NCBI GenBank assembly: GCA_002405875.1
Contig: DHMR01000035.1
Span: forward strand, 328 to 32,501
Reading direction: 5' to 3'
DNA from: a bacterium UBA4637
GTDB lineage: Bacteria > Bacteroidota > Bacteroidia > Bacteroidales > Bacteroidaceae
DNA: 32,174 nucleotides
A program made the position numbers and the translations under genes. Below, piece by piece: positions 23,904 to 32,121 of the stretch (position 1 is the stretch's first letter; each line of letters begins with the position of its first letter). The notes beneath the pieces are model-generated. The model saw nothing but the letters and a program-made list of their open reading frames with translations. It made no database searches and was not told the origin of the DNA.

Positions 23904-23910
23904 CAAAGGA

Positions 23911-23955
23911 AACAGCCGCCTTCCGATACACCATCGGAAAAGCGGCTGTTTTGTT
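23911..23955. terminator. Bidirectional terminator between EamA gene and receptor gene
   Basis: AACAGCCGC and TTCCGA (23911-23926) pair with TCGGAA and GCGGCTGTT (23934-23950), with a small internal loop, followed by TTGTTTTTT. The minus-strand receptor gene ends at 23963, so the structure serves both. Confidence 0.88.
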
Positions 23956-23962
23956 TTTTATA

Positions 23963-26905
23963 TTACCATCTTCTGCCCCCTGGAGGAGGACCCATCGGGC
24001 GACCACCGCCATTGAATGGGCGGCCTCCCATATCAGGGTGTCTTCCATCAGGACCTTCACGTCCCTCGCGGCGAGCTTGCTTGCCACCGAAGAGGTTCAA
24101 GCGATAGTTCACGTGGAGCATCACATAGCTGTTGATGGCATTATACTCCGAGTCACTGCGTGACATAGAGGAAATCGTGCGAGACAGAGTGCTCTGTTGC
24201 TGCAAGATGTCATAGAACTGGAGCATCACGGTGAGAGGCTTACCCCTCAGGAAGCTCTGGGCGAGCTGGGCGTTCCAGACATACTCGTCGGTGTTCATGT
24301 TGCTGTCGCTATAACCACGGCGGCTGCTGCAAGAAAGGCTTGTGCTCAGGCTTGTGCCCCAAGGAGCCGTCAAGGTCATACTAGGACCGTAGGAGAACTG
24401 CCAGGTGTCTAGGTTGCTGTTAGGCTGAAGCTTGTTCTTGGCATGGATATAAGACACATTGCCATCAATGCCTATCTCCAACCAGTCGTTGCGGTAACTG
24501 AAGTTGACGTGCTCGTCCCAATTGAGTTTTCGGGTCGTATTTTTCTGGGAGTCTTGCATCTTGTCCAAGCTCAGATAGCTCACCATGTTTTCATAGCTCA
24601 AGCCCGTATTGGTGTTCACGTTCCATACGCCCGCCGAGTCAAGGGAGCAATTGAACACAAAGCCTCCCCTTGCACTCCAGTTGCCATTGATGTTCTCGGG
24701 TCTTCTGATGGTACCACCCGTCTGCTCGTTGTAGCTCACCTTGTCGCTGATGCTATTGCTCGTGGTCGAGAAATTAGCATAAGTGACTATGTTGCGATTG
24801 TGGTTCATCACCGAGTTGTCGTAAAAGAGATTGAAGCTCTGGGTAAACGATGGCTTCAAGCCTGGGTTACCCATCGAGATGTTGAGCGGATTGCTATCGT
24901 CCACGATGTTGAGCAGTTGTGAGATGCTTGGCTGCGAGGTGGATCCACGGTATCTTACACGCAAGCGGCTCTGCTTGGAAAAGTTGTAACGGAAATCGAG
25001 GGTCGGGCTCACGTTCACCACATTTCTCACAGTATCCACGTGCACTCCCTGGTAATCCTGTATGTACTTCGACTGCTGTGGCTGAATCATAGCACCAAAG
25101 CTCAGATTGTACTTCTGGCGGATAAATCGCATCATCACCTGTATCTCGTGGGTGTAGTTCTTGTACTCCGAGAAGCGGCTCAAGTTCTCACTCTTGTAAT
25201 CTTCGAGATTGCCTTCTATCTTGCCTAGGTAGCTGTCCCATGAGCGATATACCGGATGGATGCCGGCAAAGCTATAGTCGCTGAAGTCGTAGGTGCTGCG
25301 GTCGCTCTTGGAATAGCTGTAGGTGAACTTGTAGCTGAACTGGAGGAAGGTGGCCTTCCACAGGGGCTCGCTATAGGTGGCCTGAGCACTGTAGTTGTAG
25401 TTCTTCGAAGGCGTGAGGTTGTAACGGTTGGTCTGGTAGGTGGAATCCGTGCCCTCCAATGTCTTGACGAGATAGAGGTGGGCGTTCTGCAAGGAGATGC
25501 TCTTGCTGTCGCTGTCGGTGTATCGGGCGTTCAACTGGACGGTGACGTTACGCCCCATGGAGTTGAGCTTGCGATTGAACTGCAACATACCGTTGATGTT
25601 GTTGCTCTTGGAATAGCTCAAGCCATAGGTCTGCTGACGGTTGACCAGCGCCTCGTTCTTGGCCAGTTCCTCCGCTCCCTCGTCGGAGAGAGGGTCGTCC
25701 ACAAACTGGTATGGGTCTTGGTTGAAGGATGCCGACACTCCGCTGTTGCTGCCGTCGCTTGTGCTCCAGGAGACGGAAGGACGGAAAAGGATGTTGGTCA
25801 TCGTGTCAGGCTTCCACTCCAGACGGATGTCGCCGTTCCATGAGTTGCTGCGAGAGAACCTCTGGGAGATACTGTTGCTGAACGAGGTGGAGCTACCCAT
25901 GAAGTTCTCGCTGGAATTTTTGTTCCAGGCATCGCCGTCTCCATGGTTCCAACGCAGAGAGGTATTGAAACTGAGTTTGTCCTTCTTCTCGTAGTTATAA
26001 TTGAGGCCAAGCATCTTGCTGGCGTTCAGGCCACTGCCTCCACCGAATCCCCTGCCAGGTCCTCCACGGTATCCCTGGTCGTTGGTGTTGTTGGCGTTGC
26101 CAAAGATCATGAATCGGTTGTTGCTATTGAAGTAGCCTCCGAAGAGTCGGCTGGAATAGCGGTCCTTCGTTCCCATCGCCAGGTCGATGTTGGACATCAT
26201 ACCCTTGTTCATGCCCTTCTTGACATTGAAGTCGAGCACGGTCTGCTCCTCGCCGTCGTCGATGCCTGTCACCTTGGCGAGGTCGCTCTTCTGGTCGTAT
26301 GCCTTGATCTTGTCGATGATGTTGGTAGGCAGGTTCTTGAGGGCGGTCTTGGTGTCGCCGTTCATGAACTCCTTGCCATCGACGAGGATTTTCTTCACCT
26401 GCTTGCCGTTGATCTTGATGGTACCGTCGTCGGAAACCTCGGCACCCGGCAAGCGACGCACGAGCTCCTCGACCACGGAACCTTCCGGGGTGCGATAGGC
26501 GGCGGAATTATACACGAAGGTGTCTTCCTTCATCGTCACCTTCTGCGCCATCGCCGTCACCACGGCTCCCTTCAGCATGATGGCGTCGGCACCCAGCACA
26601 ACATTGCCCATCGCCAGGTTCTTGTCGTCGGCGATGATGATGCGCTTGATGGTGGTCTTGTAGCCCACGCTGGAGATTTTGAGGAGATACTTGCCGTTCT
26701 GAGGGGCATTGAAATGGAAAAGACCTTTCTCGTTGCTGATGCCGCCCGTGACATAGGTACTGTCGGTCTTGAGCAACTGAACGGTCGCTTGCTCCACAGG
26801 GTCCTTGGTGTCGCGGTCGGTTATGGCACCGCTAATCAGGCGCTCCTGCGCATACGATGCCATCGTGACCAAGAGCAACAGCATCGTCAGGATTGATTTT
26901 TTCAT
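23963..26905 (-). CDS. TonB-dependent-receptor-like outer-membrane beta-barrel protein (980 aa)
   Basis: A signal peptide (MKKSILTMLLLLVTMASYAQ) precedes a carboxypeptidase-regulatory-like domain (about residues 22-108, with VQLLKTDSTYVTGGISNEKG). A plug-like domain follows (about 110-225: VEELVRRLPGAEVSDDG, INGKQVKKILVDGKEF), then a long barrel of the OMP_b-brl_3 type rich in aromatic and Ser/Asn strands. The barrel has an unusual Gly-rich insert (GYRGGPGRGFGGGSG, near residue 275). The last 35 residues form a Gly/Pro/Arg tail (RPMGPPPGGRRW) rather than a barrel strand. No SusD partner lies beside it. The cargo is unknown; it may be an adhesin or peptide/metal receptor. Confidence 0.88.
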   Translation of the reverse strand: MKKSILTMLLLLVTMASYAQERLISGAITDRDTKDPVEQATVQLLKTDSTYVTGGISNEKGLFHFNAPQNGKYLLKISSVGYKTTIKRIIIADDKNLAMGNVVLGADAIMLKGAVVTAMAQKVTMKEDTFVYNSAAYRTPEGSVVEELVRRLPGAEVSDDGTIKINGKQVKKILVDGKEFMNGDTKTALKNLPTNIIDKIKAYDQKSDLAKVTGIDDGEEQTVLDFNVKKGMNKGMMSNIDLAMGTKDRYSSRLFGGYFNSNNRFMIFGNANNTNDQGYRGGPGRGFGGGSGLNASKMLGLNYNYEKKDKLSFNTSLRWNHGDGDAWNKNSSENFMGSSTSFSNSISQRFSRSNSWNGDIRLEWKPDTMTNILFRPSVSWSTSDGSNSGVSASFNQDPYQFVDDPLSDEGAEELAKNEALVNRQQTYGLSYSKSNNINGMLQFNRKLNSMGRNVTVQLNARYTDSDSKSISLQNAHLYLVKTLEGTDSTYQTNRYNLTPSKNYNYSAQATYSEPLWKATFLQFSYKFTYSYSKSDRSTYDFSDYSFAGIHPVYRSWDSYLGKIEGNLEDYKSENLSRFSEYKNYTHEIQVMMRFIRQKYNLSFGAMIQPQQSKYIQDYQGVHVDTVRNVVNVSPTLDFRYNFSKQSRLRVRYRGSTSQPSISQLLNIVDDSNPLNISMGNPGLKPSFTQSFNLFYDNSVMNHNRNIVTYANFSTTSNSISDKVSYNEQTGGTIRRPENINGNWSARGGFVFNCSLDSAGVWNVNTNTGLSYENMVSYLSLDKMQDSQKNTTRKLNWDEHVNFSYRNDWLEIGIDGNVSYIHAKNKLQPNSNLDTWQFSYGPSMTLTAPWGTSLSTSLSCSSRRGYSDSNMNTDEYVWNAQLAQSFLRGKPLTVMLQFYDILQQQSTLSRTISSMSRSDSEYNAINSYVMLHVNYRLNLFGGKQARREGREGPDGRHPDMGGRPFNGGGRPMGPPPGGRRW

Positions 26906-27085
26906 TGTAATTGTAATATTGTAATAAGTTATTATGTTCTAAAACATGATTTGTTTATGACGTTACTAACTTGATTTGTTATTATCTTTGCATTTTTAGA
27001 CGCTTATCCTAACATAAAGTTTAAAGAAAAACGAAATTTTAAGCATTTTATTACTTTTCTATGCACGAAAGTCATTTTTTTGATG

Positions 27086-27093
27086 TACCTTTG
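27086..27093 (+). promoter_or_regulatory. -7 box for aroB
   Basis: TACCTTTG followed by TGGGC, 27 bases before the ATG at 27121. It supports the 27121 start over an upstream in-frame ATG at 27061. A second TATCTTTG at 26983-26990 could be an alternative promoter. Confidence 0.55.
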
Positions 27094-27120
27094 TGGGCAA
27101 TTAATCAAAATGTATATGTT

Positions 27121-28167
27121 ATGAATCAGAGAATTATCATATCTACCCATCTCGAAAGCGAGATAGCCAACGCACTCTCGGAATGCGAGCACGACAAGAT
27201 TTTCATCCTCGTCGACGAAACGACCCAGGCGAAATGCCTGCCTGTCATACAGCATTACTTCACCCTCAAGAAGGCGCAGGTGATCACCATCGGCGCCACT
27301 GACACCCACAAGGACCTCGACACCCTCGCCCATGTATGGAAGTCGCTCGGCGACGGCGGGGGCTCCCGCCACTCCTGCCTCATCAACCTGGGCGGCGGCA
27401 TGGTGACCGACCTCGGTGGTTTCGCTGCCTCCACCTTCAAGCGTGGCATCAACTTCATCAACATCCCGACGACACTCCTAGCCATGGTGGATGCCTCCGT
27501 GGGCGGCAAGACGGGCATCAACTTCAATGGTTTGAAGAACGAAATCGGTGTGTTCAACGACTCGAAGTACGTCATTCTCGACACCGAGTTTCTGCGCACC
27601 CTCGACACCGAGAACATCTGCTCGGGTTACGCCGAGATGCTGAAGCACGGGCTGATTTCTACGGAGAAGATGTGGGAGGAACTGGTGAGCTTCGACCTCG
27701 ACCAACCCGACCTGAAGCACTTGCAGCAGATGGTGGCTGACAGCGTGAAGGTGAAGGAGCGCGTGGTGGAGGAAGATCCGCACGAGCACGGCATCCGCAA
27801 GGCGCTCAACCTAGGTCACACCTTCGGCCATGCCTTCGAGAGCTGGGCGTTGAAGCGCAAGCCAATCCTGCACGGTTATGCCGTGGCCTTCGGACTGATA
27901 TGCGAGCTATACCTCAGCGTGACGAAGACGGGATTCCCTACGGAGAAGATGAGAGCTACGGTTTCCTTTATCAAGGAATACTATGGTACGCTCGGTATCA
28001 CCTGCGATGACTACGATGAGCTCATCGAGCTGATGACCCACGACAAGAAGAACCAGAACGGCATCATCAACTTCACATTGCTCGGTGGCATCGGGGATAT
28101 TCGTATCAATCAGACTGCTACGACCGAGGAGATCAAGGAAGCTCTCGACTTCTTCAGAGAAGGGTAA
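27121..28167 (+). CDS. aroB: 3-Dehydroquinate synthase
   Basis: AroB converts DAHP to 3-dehydroquinate, the second step of the shikimate pathway, using NAD and Zn. The 348-residue protein has the NAD-binding GGGMVTDLGGF (residues 91-101), PTTLLAMVDASVGGKTGIN, and zinc ligands Glu172 (GYAEMLKHG), His233 (LGHTFGHAFE) and His251 (LHGYAVAFG). Spacing of these agrees with E. coli AroB. Start at 27121 is chosen because the promoter box lies upstream at 27086. It is transcribed alone; the structured repeat copy 2 begins about 40 bp after its stop. Confidence 0.95.
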   Translation: MNQRIIISTHLESEIANALSECEHDKIFILVDETTQAKCLPVIQHYFTLKKAQVITIGATDTHKDLDTLAHVWKSLGDGGGSRHSCLINLGGGMVTDLGGFAASTFKRGINFINIPTTLLAMVDASVGGKTGINFNGLKNEIGVFNDSKYVILDTEFLRTLDTENICSGYAEMLKHGLISTEKMWEELVSFDLDQPDLKHLQQMVADSVKVKERVVEEDPHEHGIRKALNLGHTFGHAFESWALKRKPILHGYAVAFGLICELYLSVTKTGFPTEKMRATVSFIKEYYGTLGITCDDYDELIELMTHDKKNQNGIINFTLLGGIGDIRINQTATTEEIKEALDFFREG

Positions 28168-28208
28168 TACTTTTCTCTTCATCTCTCTTCATCAGAGGGA
28201 TTTTTCTC

Positions 28209-28423
28209 CTCCCCTGTCCCCCTCCCAGGAGGGGGTCCTTAATCCTCTCCCAAGCCCTCTCCTTTTCCAAAAAGGAGAGGGATGTAGCTGGCTATGCTAT
28301 AGCTTCGCCAGAGTTTGGGTATCGCCAGCGAAGCCTGTGCCCCTACGGGGCTGGCGATGATTTCTTACGCATATAGAATTGCGATTTTTGTGCGGTGTTA
28401 CACCGCCTTGATGAGAGCTTGCT
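28209..28423 (+). repeat. Structured dispersed repeat, copy 2
   Basis: A 215-bp element homologous to 18843-19061 in the same orientation. The hairpins are kept although arms changed: CCCTCTCCTTTT/AAAAGGAGAGGG (28255-28281) replaces a different GC-rich stem, and ATCGCCAGC/GCTGGCGAT (28321-28358) shows an A-T to C-G exchange relative to copy 1. CTGGC/GCCAG, the CCCC-TAC-GGGG core and GCGGTG/CACCGC are identical. It lies between aroB and the GH89 gene, in about 330 bp of otherwise gene-free DNA. Confidence 0.8.
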
Positions 28424-28455
28424 CGATATTCGATATTAATATTCGAAATAGCCAC

Positions 28456-28497
28456 TCAAAACTCAACATTCAACACTCAAAACTTAAAGCTTAAAAC
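28456..28497 (+). repeat. Heptamer tandem array in GH89 leader
   Basis: Six consecutive 7-mers (TCAAAAC, TCAACAT, TCAACAC, TCAAAAC, TTAAAGC, TTAAAAC) end four bases before the ATG at 28502. They occupy the place of the ribosome binding region. The same heptamer type is found inside this gene at 29738-29772. Confidence 0.75.
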
Positions 28498-28501
28498 TTT
28501 T

Positions 28502-30769
28502 ATGAAGAAAAATATATTATTTCTTTTGACGCTCTTTACAATGAGCCTGCATGCTAATCCGGTCGATGACATCCTGGAGAGAATCGACAAGGGAGCTTCA
28601 CACAAGTTTCAGACCATGCTGGTCAAGTCGGACCATGATTTCTTCGAGATTGACCAGGCTCGTCCTAGACAAGCCAACTCTCGTTCTTCTTCACCTATTA
28701 TTATAAGGGGCAACTCGTGGGTCAACATCGCCGTGGGGGTCAACTGGTACCTCAAGCACTATGCGGGCATCCATCTGTCGTGGAACAACCCGAAGGCTCG
28801 GATTCCTGCCGTCTTGCCTCGTGTAGAGAAGAAGGAACGACACGAGACGGACCTCAAGTTGCGCTATGACTTCAACTACTGCACTTTCTCCTACTCGATG
28901 GCCTTCTGGGACTGGAACAGATGGCAACAGGAAATCGACTGGATGGCTCTGCACGGCATCAACATGCCCCTGGCCATCGTGGGCGAGGAATGCGTGTGGC
29001 ACAACATGCTCCTCAAACTGGGCTACAGCGAGGAGGAAGTGGGCAAGTTTATCGCTGGTCCAGCCTTCCTCGCCTGGTGGGAGATGAACAACCTCGAAGG
29101 TTGGGGCGGTCCTCTGCCTCAGAATTGGTACAAGCAACAGGAAGCGCTGCAGAAGAAGATACTGGCTCGCATGAAGTCGCTCGGCATGACTCCCGTTTTG
29201 CCTGGCTACTGCGGCATGATGCCCCATGACGCCAAGCAGAAGCTCGGTCTCAACGTGACCGACGGCGGACTATGGAACGGCTATCAGCGCCCTGCCAACC
29301 TCTCGCCTACCGACTCACGCTTCGCCGAGATAGCCGACTTATACTACCGAGAACTGACCAAGCTCTTCGGCAAGTCAAACTATTACTCGATGGACCCGTT
29401 CCACGAGAGCAACGACGATGCCGCCGTAGACTACGACAAGGCTGGGCAAGCTCTGATGAACGCCATGAAACGCACCAACCCCAACGCCGTATGGGTGGTG
29501 CAGGGATGGACGGAGAACCCTCGTCCACAAATGATCAAGAACCTGAAGGTAGGCGACCTGCTCATCCTCGACCTCTTCTCGGAGTGCCGCCCGATGTTTG
29601 GCGGTCCTAGCATCTGGAAAAGGGAAGGTGGCTATGGCAAGCACCAGTGGCTCTTCTGTATGCTGGAAAACTTCGGTGCCAACGTCGGACTGCACGGCAG
29701 GATGGACCAACTCTTGAACAACTTCTATCTCGCCAAATCAACACTCAACACTCAACATTCAACACTCAACACCCTCAAAGGCTGGGGCTTTACGATGGAA
29801 GGCTCGGAGAACAATCCCGTGATGTTTGAGTTGATGAGCGAGCTGCCTTGGCGTGCCCAGAAAATAACCAAGGAAGAATGGGTCAAGGAATATTGTTTCG
29901 CCCGCTATGGCGTTCATGACTCCACCATCGAAAAGGCGTGGACAATACTGGCACAGAGCATCTACAACTGTCCGATGGGCAACAACCAGCAGGGGCCTCA
30001 CGAGAGCATCTTCTGCGGCCGTCCTTCGCTCAACAACTTCCAGGCATCGAGCTGGTCGAAGATGCACAACTACTACGACCCAGCCGACACTCGCCAGGCT
30101 GCCATCCTCATGGCCAGCGTCGCCGACCGTTACCGGGGCAACAACAACTTCGAGTACGATCTCGTCGACATCTGCCGTCAGGCACTCGCCGACCAGGGTC
30201 GTCGTCAGTATCTCAAGACCATCGCCGACTACAACGCCTTTGCCCGCACGGACTTCGACCAGGACGCCGACCGATTCTTGAAGATGATTCTGCTGCAAGA
30301 CAAGTTGCTCGGAACCCGCTCGGAATTTCGTCTGGGTCACTGGACCGAGGAGGCACGCCACCTGGGCAAGACTCCTGCCGAAAAAGACCTGTATGAATGG
30401 AACGCTCGGGTGCAGATCACGACCTGGGGCAACCGCACCTGCGCCGACAAGGGCGGTCTGCGCGACTATGCCCACAAGGAATGGCAAGGACTGCTGAAGG
30501 ACTTCTACTACAAGCGATGGAGCACCTACATGAAAGCCCTCCGCGATCAGATGGAAGCTTCTACACACGTGGACTACGAGGCACTGGGCGGTGGCAAGAA
30601 CGCCAACAAGACCGCCGCCGAACTCTTCCAGTTGGCCTTGCCGAGCGGTCCGCAAATCGACTGGTACGCACTGGAGGAACCTTGGACCTTGCAGCACAAC
30701 GCCTACTCGCCGAAGCCCGAAGGCAACAGCGTGGAAGTCGCCAAGGAAGTCATCAAATTCATTCAATAG
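28502..30769 (+). CDS. Alpha-N-acetylglucosaminidase, GH89 (NAGLU-like)
   Basis: GH89 enzymes remove terminal alpha-GlcNAc, in animals from heparan sulfate and in gut bacteria also from mucin glycans. A signal peptide (MKKNILFLLTLFTMSLHA) directs export. The N-terminal domain is followed by the TIM barrel with FSYSMAFWDWNRWQQEIDWM, NMPLAIVGEECVWHNML and GYCGMMPHDAK. Candidate catalytic acids are Glu302 (DPFHESND) and Glu433 (GFTMEGSE). A C-terminal helical domain ends near residue 740. Between NNFYLAK and GWGFTMEG a heptamer repeat adds a low-complexity STLNTQHSTLNT segment. It is followed 50 bp later by an HGSNAT-like gene. Confidence 0.92.
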   Translation: MKKNILFLLTLFTMSLHANPVDDILERIDKGASHKFQTMLVKSDHDFFEIDQARPRQANSRSSSPIIIRGNSWVNIAVGVNWYLKHYAGIHLSWNNPKARIPAVLPRVEKKERHETDLKLRYDFNYCTFSYSMAFWDWNRWQQEIDWMALHGINMPLAIVGEECVWHNMLLKLGYSEEEVGKFIAGPAFLAWWEMNNLEGWGGPLPQNWYKQQEALQKKILARMKSLGMTPVLPGYCGMMPHDAKQKLGLNVTDGGLWNGYQRPANLSPTDSRFAEIADLYYRELTKLFGKSNYYSMDPFHESNDDAAVDYDKAGQALMNAMKRTNPNAVWVVQGWTENPRPQMIKNLKVGDLLILDLFSECRPMFGGPSIWKREGGYGKHQWLFCMLENFGANVGLHGRMDQLLNNFYLAKSTLNTQHSTLNTLKGWGFTMEGSENNPVMFELMSELPWRAQKITKEEWVKEYCFARYGVHDSTIEKAWTILAQSIYNCPMGNNQQGPHESIFCGRPSLNNFQASSWSKMHNYYDPADTRQAAILMASVADRYRGNNNFEYDLVDICRQALADQGRRQYLKTIADYNAFARTDFDQDADRFLKMILLQDKLLGTRSEFRLGHWTEEARHLGKTPAEKDLYEWNARVQITTWGNRTCADKGGLRDYAHKEWQGLLKDFYYKRWSTYMKALRDQMEASTHVDYEALGGGKNANKTAAELFQLALPSGPQIDWYALEEPWTLQHNAYSPKPEGNSVEVAKEVIKFIQ
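29738..29772 (+). repeat. In-frame heptamer array inside GH89 gene
   Basis: Five tandem copies of TCAACAY (TCAACAC, TCAACAC, TCAACAT, TCAACAC, TCAACAC). They encode a Ser/Thr/Asn/Gln/His-rich stretch just ahead of the block carrying candidate catalytic Glu433. The 35-bp array plus its flanks keeps the reading frame. Confidence 0.8.
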
Positions 30770-30797
30770 AAACTCACCAAATTCATTCAATACAAAC
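30753..30797 (+). repeat. 24-bp tandem duplication across the GH89 stop codon
   Basis: TCAAATTCATTCAATAGAAAC at 30753 onward is repeated 24 bp later as CCAAATTCATTCAATACAAAC. The first copy holds the TAG stop of the GH89 gene; a third, more diverged copy (CATCACTTTCATACAAAAC) follows before the next start. The duplicate changes the stop to TAC, so the spacer to the acetyltransferase gene is made of these repeats. Confidence 0.7.
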
Positions 30798-30819
30798 CCA
30801 TCACTTTCATACAAAACTT

Positions 30820-31947
30820 ATGTCCCAACGTCTGAAATCACTCGATCTCATGCGAGGGCTCACGGTAGCCCTCATGATACTCGTCAACAATGGCGGGGAA
30901 CACAACTACAGTTTTTTGGAGCACAGCAAGTGGAACGGCTTAACTCCTTGCGACCTCGTGTTTCCCTTCTTCCTCTTCATGATGGGAATGTCCACATTTC
31001 TGTCGCTGAAGAAGTCAAACTTCCAAGCCTCCCCCGCCCTCTACAAGAAGATAGCCAAGCGAACCCTCCTGCTCTTCCTCATCGGACTGGGCATCAACTG
31101 GTTTGACATGGTATGCTCAGGTCATGCCCTCGACTTCGCCCACCTTCGCATCTGGGCAGTATTGCAGCGCATCGCCCTCTGCTACGGCATCGTCTCGGTG
31201 CTCGCCATCACCATCAACCATCGTTATTTCATCCACACCCTCATCGGCTTGTTGGTCATCTACATGGGCATCCTCGTTTTCGGTCACGGCTATGCCTACG
31301 ACTCGGCGACCAACATCCTCGCCCAGGTGGACCTCAAGCTCTTCGGCTACGACCACCTCTACCACAAGAGCCCCGTCGACCCAGAAGGACTCTTGAGCAC
31401 CATACCATCCGTGGCGCATACGATGATCGGATTCCTCTGCTGCAAGTACATCTCCCTCCCAGGGCAAGACGTACATTCGAAAATCAAGTTCTTGAAACTG
31501 AGCGGGCTCGTGATGCTCATACTCGGCCTGTTCCTCTCATTCATCGGCTTCGGCATCAACAAGCGCATCTGGAGTCCCAGCTACGTATTCGTCACCTGCG
31601 GATTCGCAGCCTGGATATTGAGTCTCCTCATCCAGTGGATAGACCAAAAGCCAATTCCTGCCAAGCAGACAGAAGCAACCGCCGAGCGAGCCAATCAGAA
31701 AGGCAGCAACCCACTAACCACGTTATTCCTTGCCTTCGGCATGAACCCCTTGTTTCTCTATGTGATGAGTGAGTTCCTCGCCATCGTTTTCGGCGCATAC
31801 GGCATCAAGGAAGCGATATTCGGCGGCATCCACAGCATCATCGCCGACGAATACCTAGCCTCCCTCACCTATGCCCTTTTCTTCGTCTCGATCCACGCCG
31901 TCATGGGCATTTGGATGTATCGCAAGAAAATCTTTATCAAACTGTAG
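30820..31947 (+). CDS. HGSNAT-like transmembrane acetyltransferase (DUF5009/NagX type)
   Basis: The 375-residue protein starts RLKSLDLMRGLTVALMILVN and has EHSKWNGLTPCDLVFPFFLF, which closely follows human heparan-alpha-glucosaminide N-acetyltransferase; His35 here aligns with its active-site histidine (KHASWNGLT). About ten to eleven membrane segments are visible. The human enzyme transfers acetyl from cytosolic acetyl-CoA across the membrane to terminal glucosamine. I start at 30820, since upstream the frame overlaps the GH89 gene. Being next to GH89, it could acetylate a glucosamine end to make it a GH89 substrate (inference). Confidence 0.85.
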   Translation: MSQRLKSLDLMRGLTVALMILVNNGGEHNYSFLEHSKWNGLTPCDLVFPFFLFMMGMSTFLSLKKSNFQASPALYKKIAKRTLLLFLIGLGINWFDMVCSGHALDFAHLRIWAVLQRIALCYGIVSVLAITINHRYFIHTLIGLLVIYMGILVFGHGYAYDSATNILAQVDLKLFGYDHLYHKSPVDPEGLLSTIPSVAHTMIGFLCCKYISLPGQDVHSKIKFLKLSGLVMLILGLFLSFIGFGINKRIWSPSYVFVTCGFAAWILSLLIQWIDQKPIPAKQTEATAERANQKGSNPLTTLFLAFGMNPLFLYVMSEFLAIVFGAYGIKEAIFGGIHSIIADEYLASLTYALFFVSIHAVMGIWMYRKKIFIKL

Positions 31948-31983
31948 CCTCTCTAAGAAAGCAAGCTATAGCCCCAAAAGTAA

Positions 31984-32011
31984 GCATGCTCTCATCAAGG
32001 CGGTGTGACAC
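31984..32011 (-). repeat. Inverted fragment of the structured dispersed repeat
   Basis: GCATGCTCTCATCAAGGCGG and the following TGTGACAC are the reverse complement of the last 28 bases of the 18843/28209 element, with two mismatches. The similarity stops in the GCGGTG/CACCGC hairpin. It is flanked by TATAGCCCC (31967-31975) and GGGGCTATA (32049-32057), which can pair around it. Confidence 0.65.
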
Positions 32012-32074
32012 GAGAAAAAACACCTTATTATATTAAAAAGCATAAAAAGGGGCTATAATTCGAAAAATTATTCG

Positions 32075-32082
32075 TAATTTTG
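32075..32082 (+). promoter_or_regulatory. -7 box for lysS
   Basis: TAATTTTG followed by CAGCG, 39 bases before the lysS start. The -33 region is weak. Confidence 0.55.
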
Positions 32083-32121
32083 CAGCGAAAATAACAAAAA
32101 TAGATATATCTAGATATTAGT

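Noticed and set aside
25943..26896. 317-codon plus-strand frame opposite the outer-membrane receptor
   Set aside because: Antisense shadow of a gene with clear signal peptide and domains; no recognisable motif.
29759..30814. Long minus-strand open frame opposite the GH89 gene
   Set aside because: Antisense to a confident enzyme; the GC-rich codon bias keeps the opposite strand open. The plus-strand +1 frames in 28.8-30.4 kb are rejected for the same reason.
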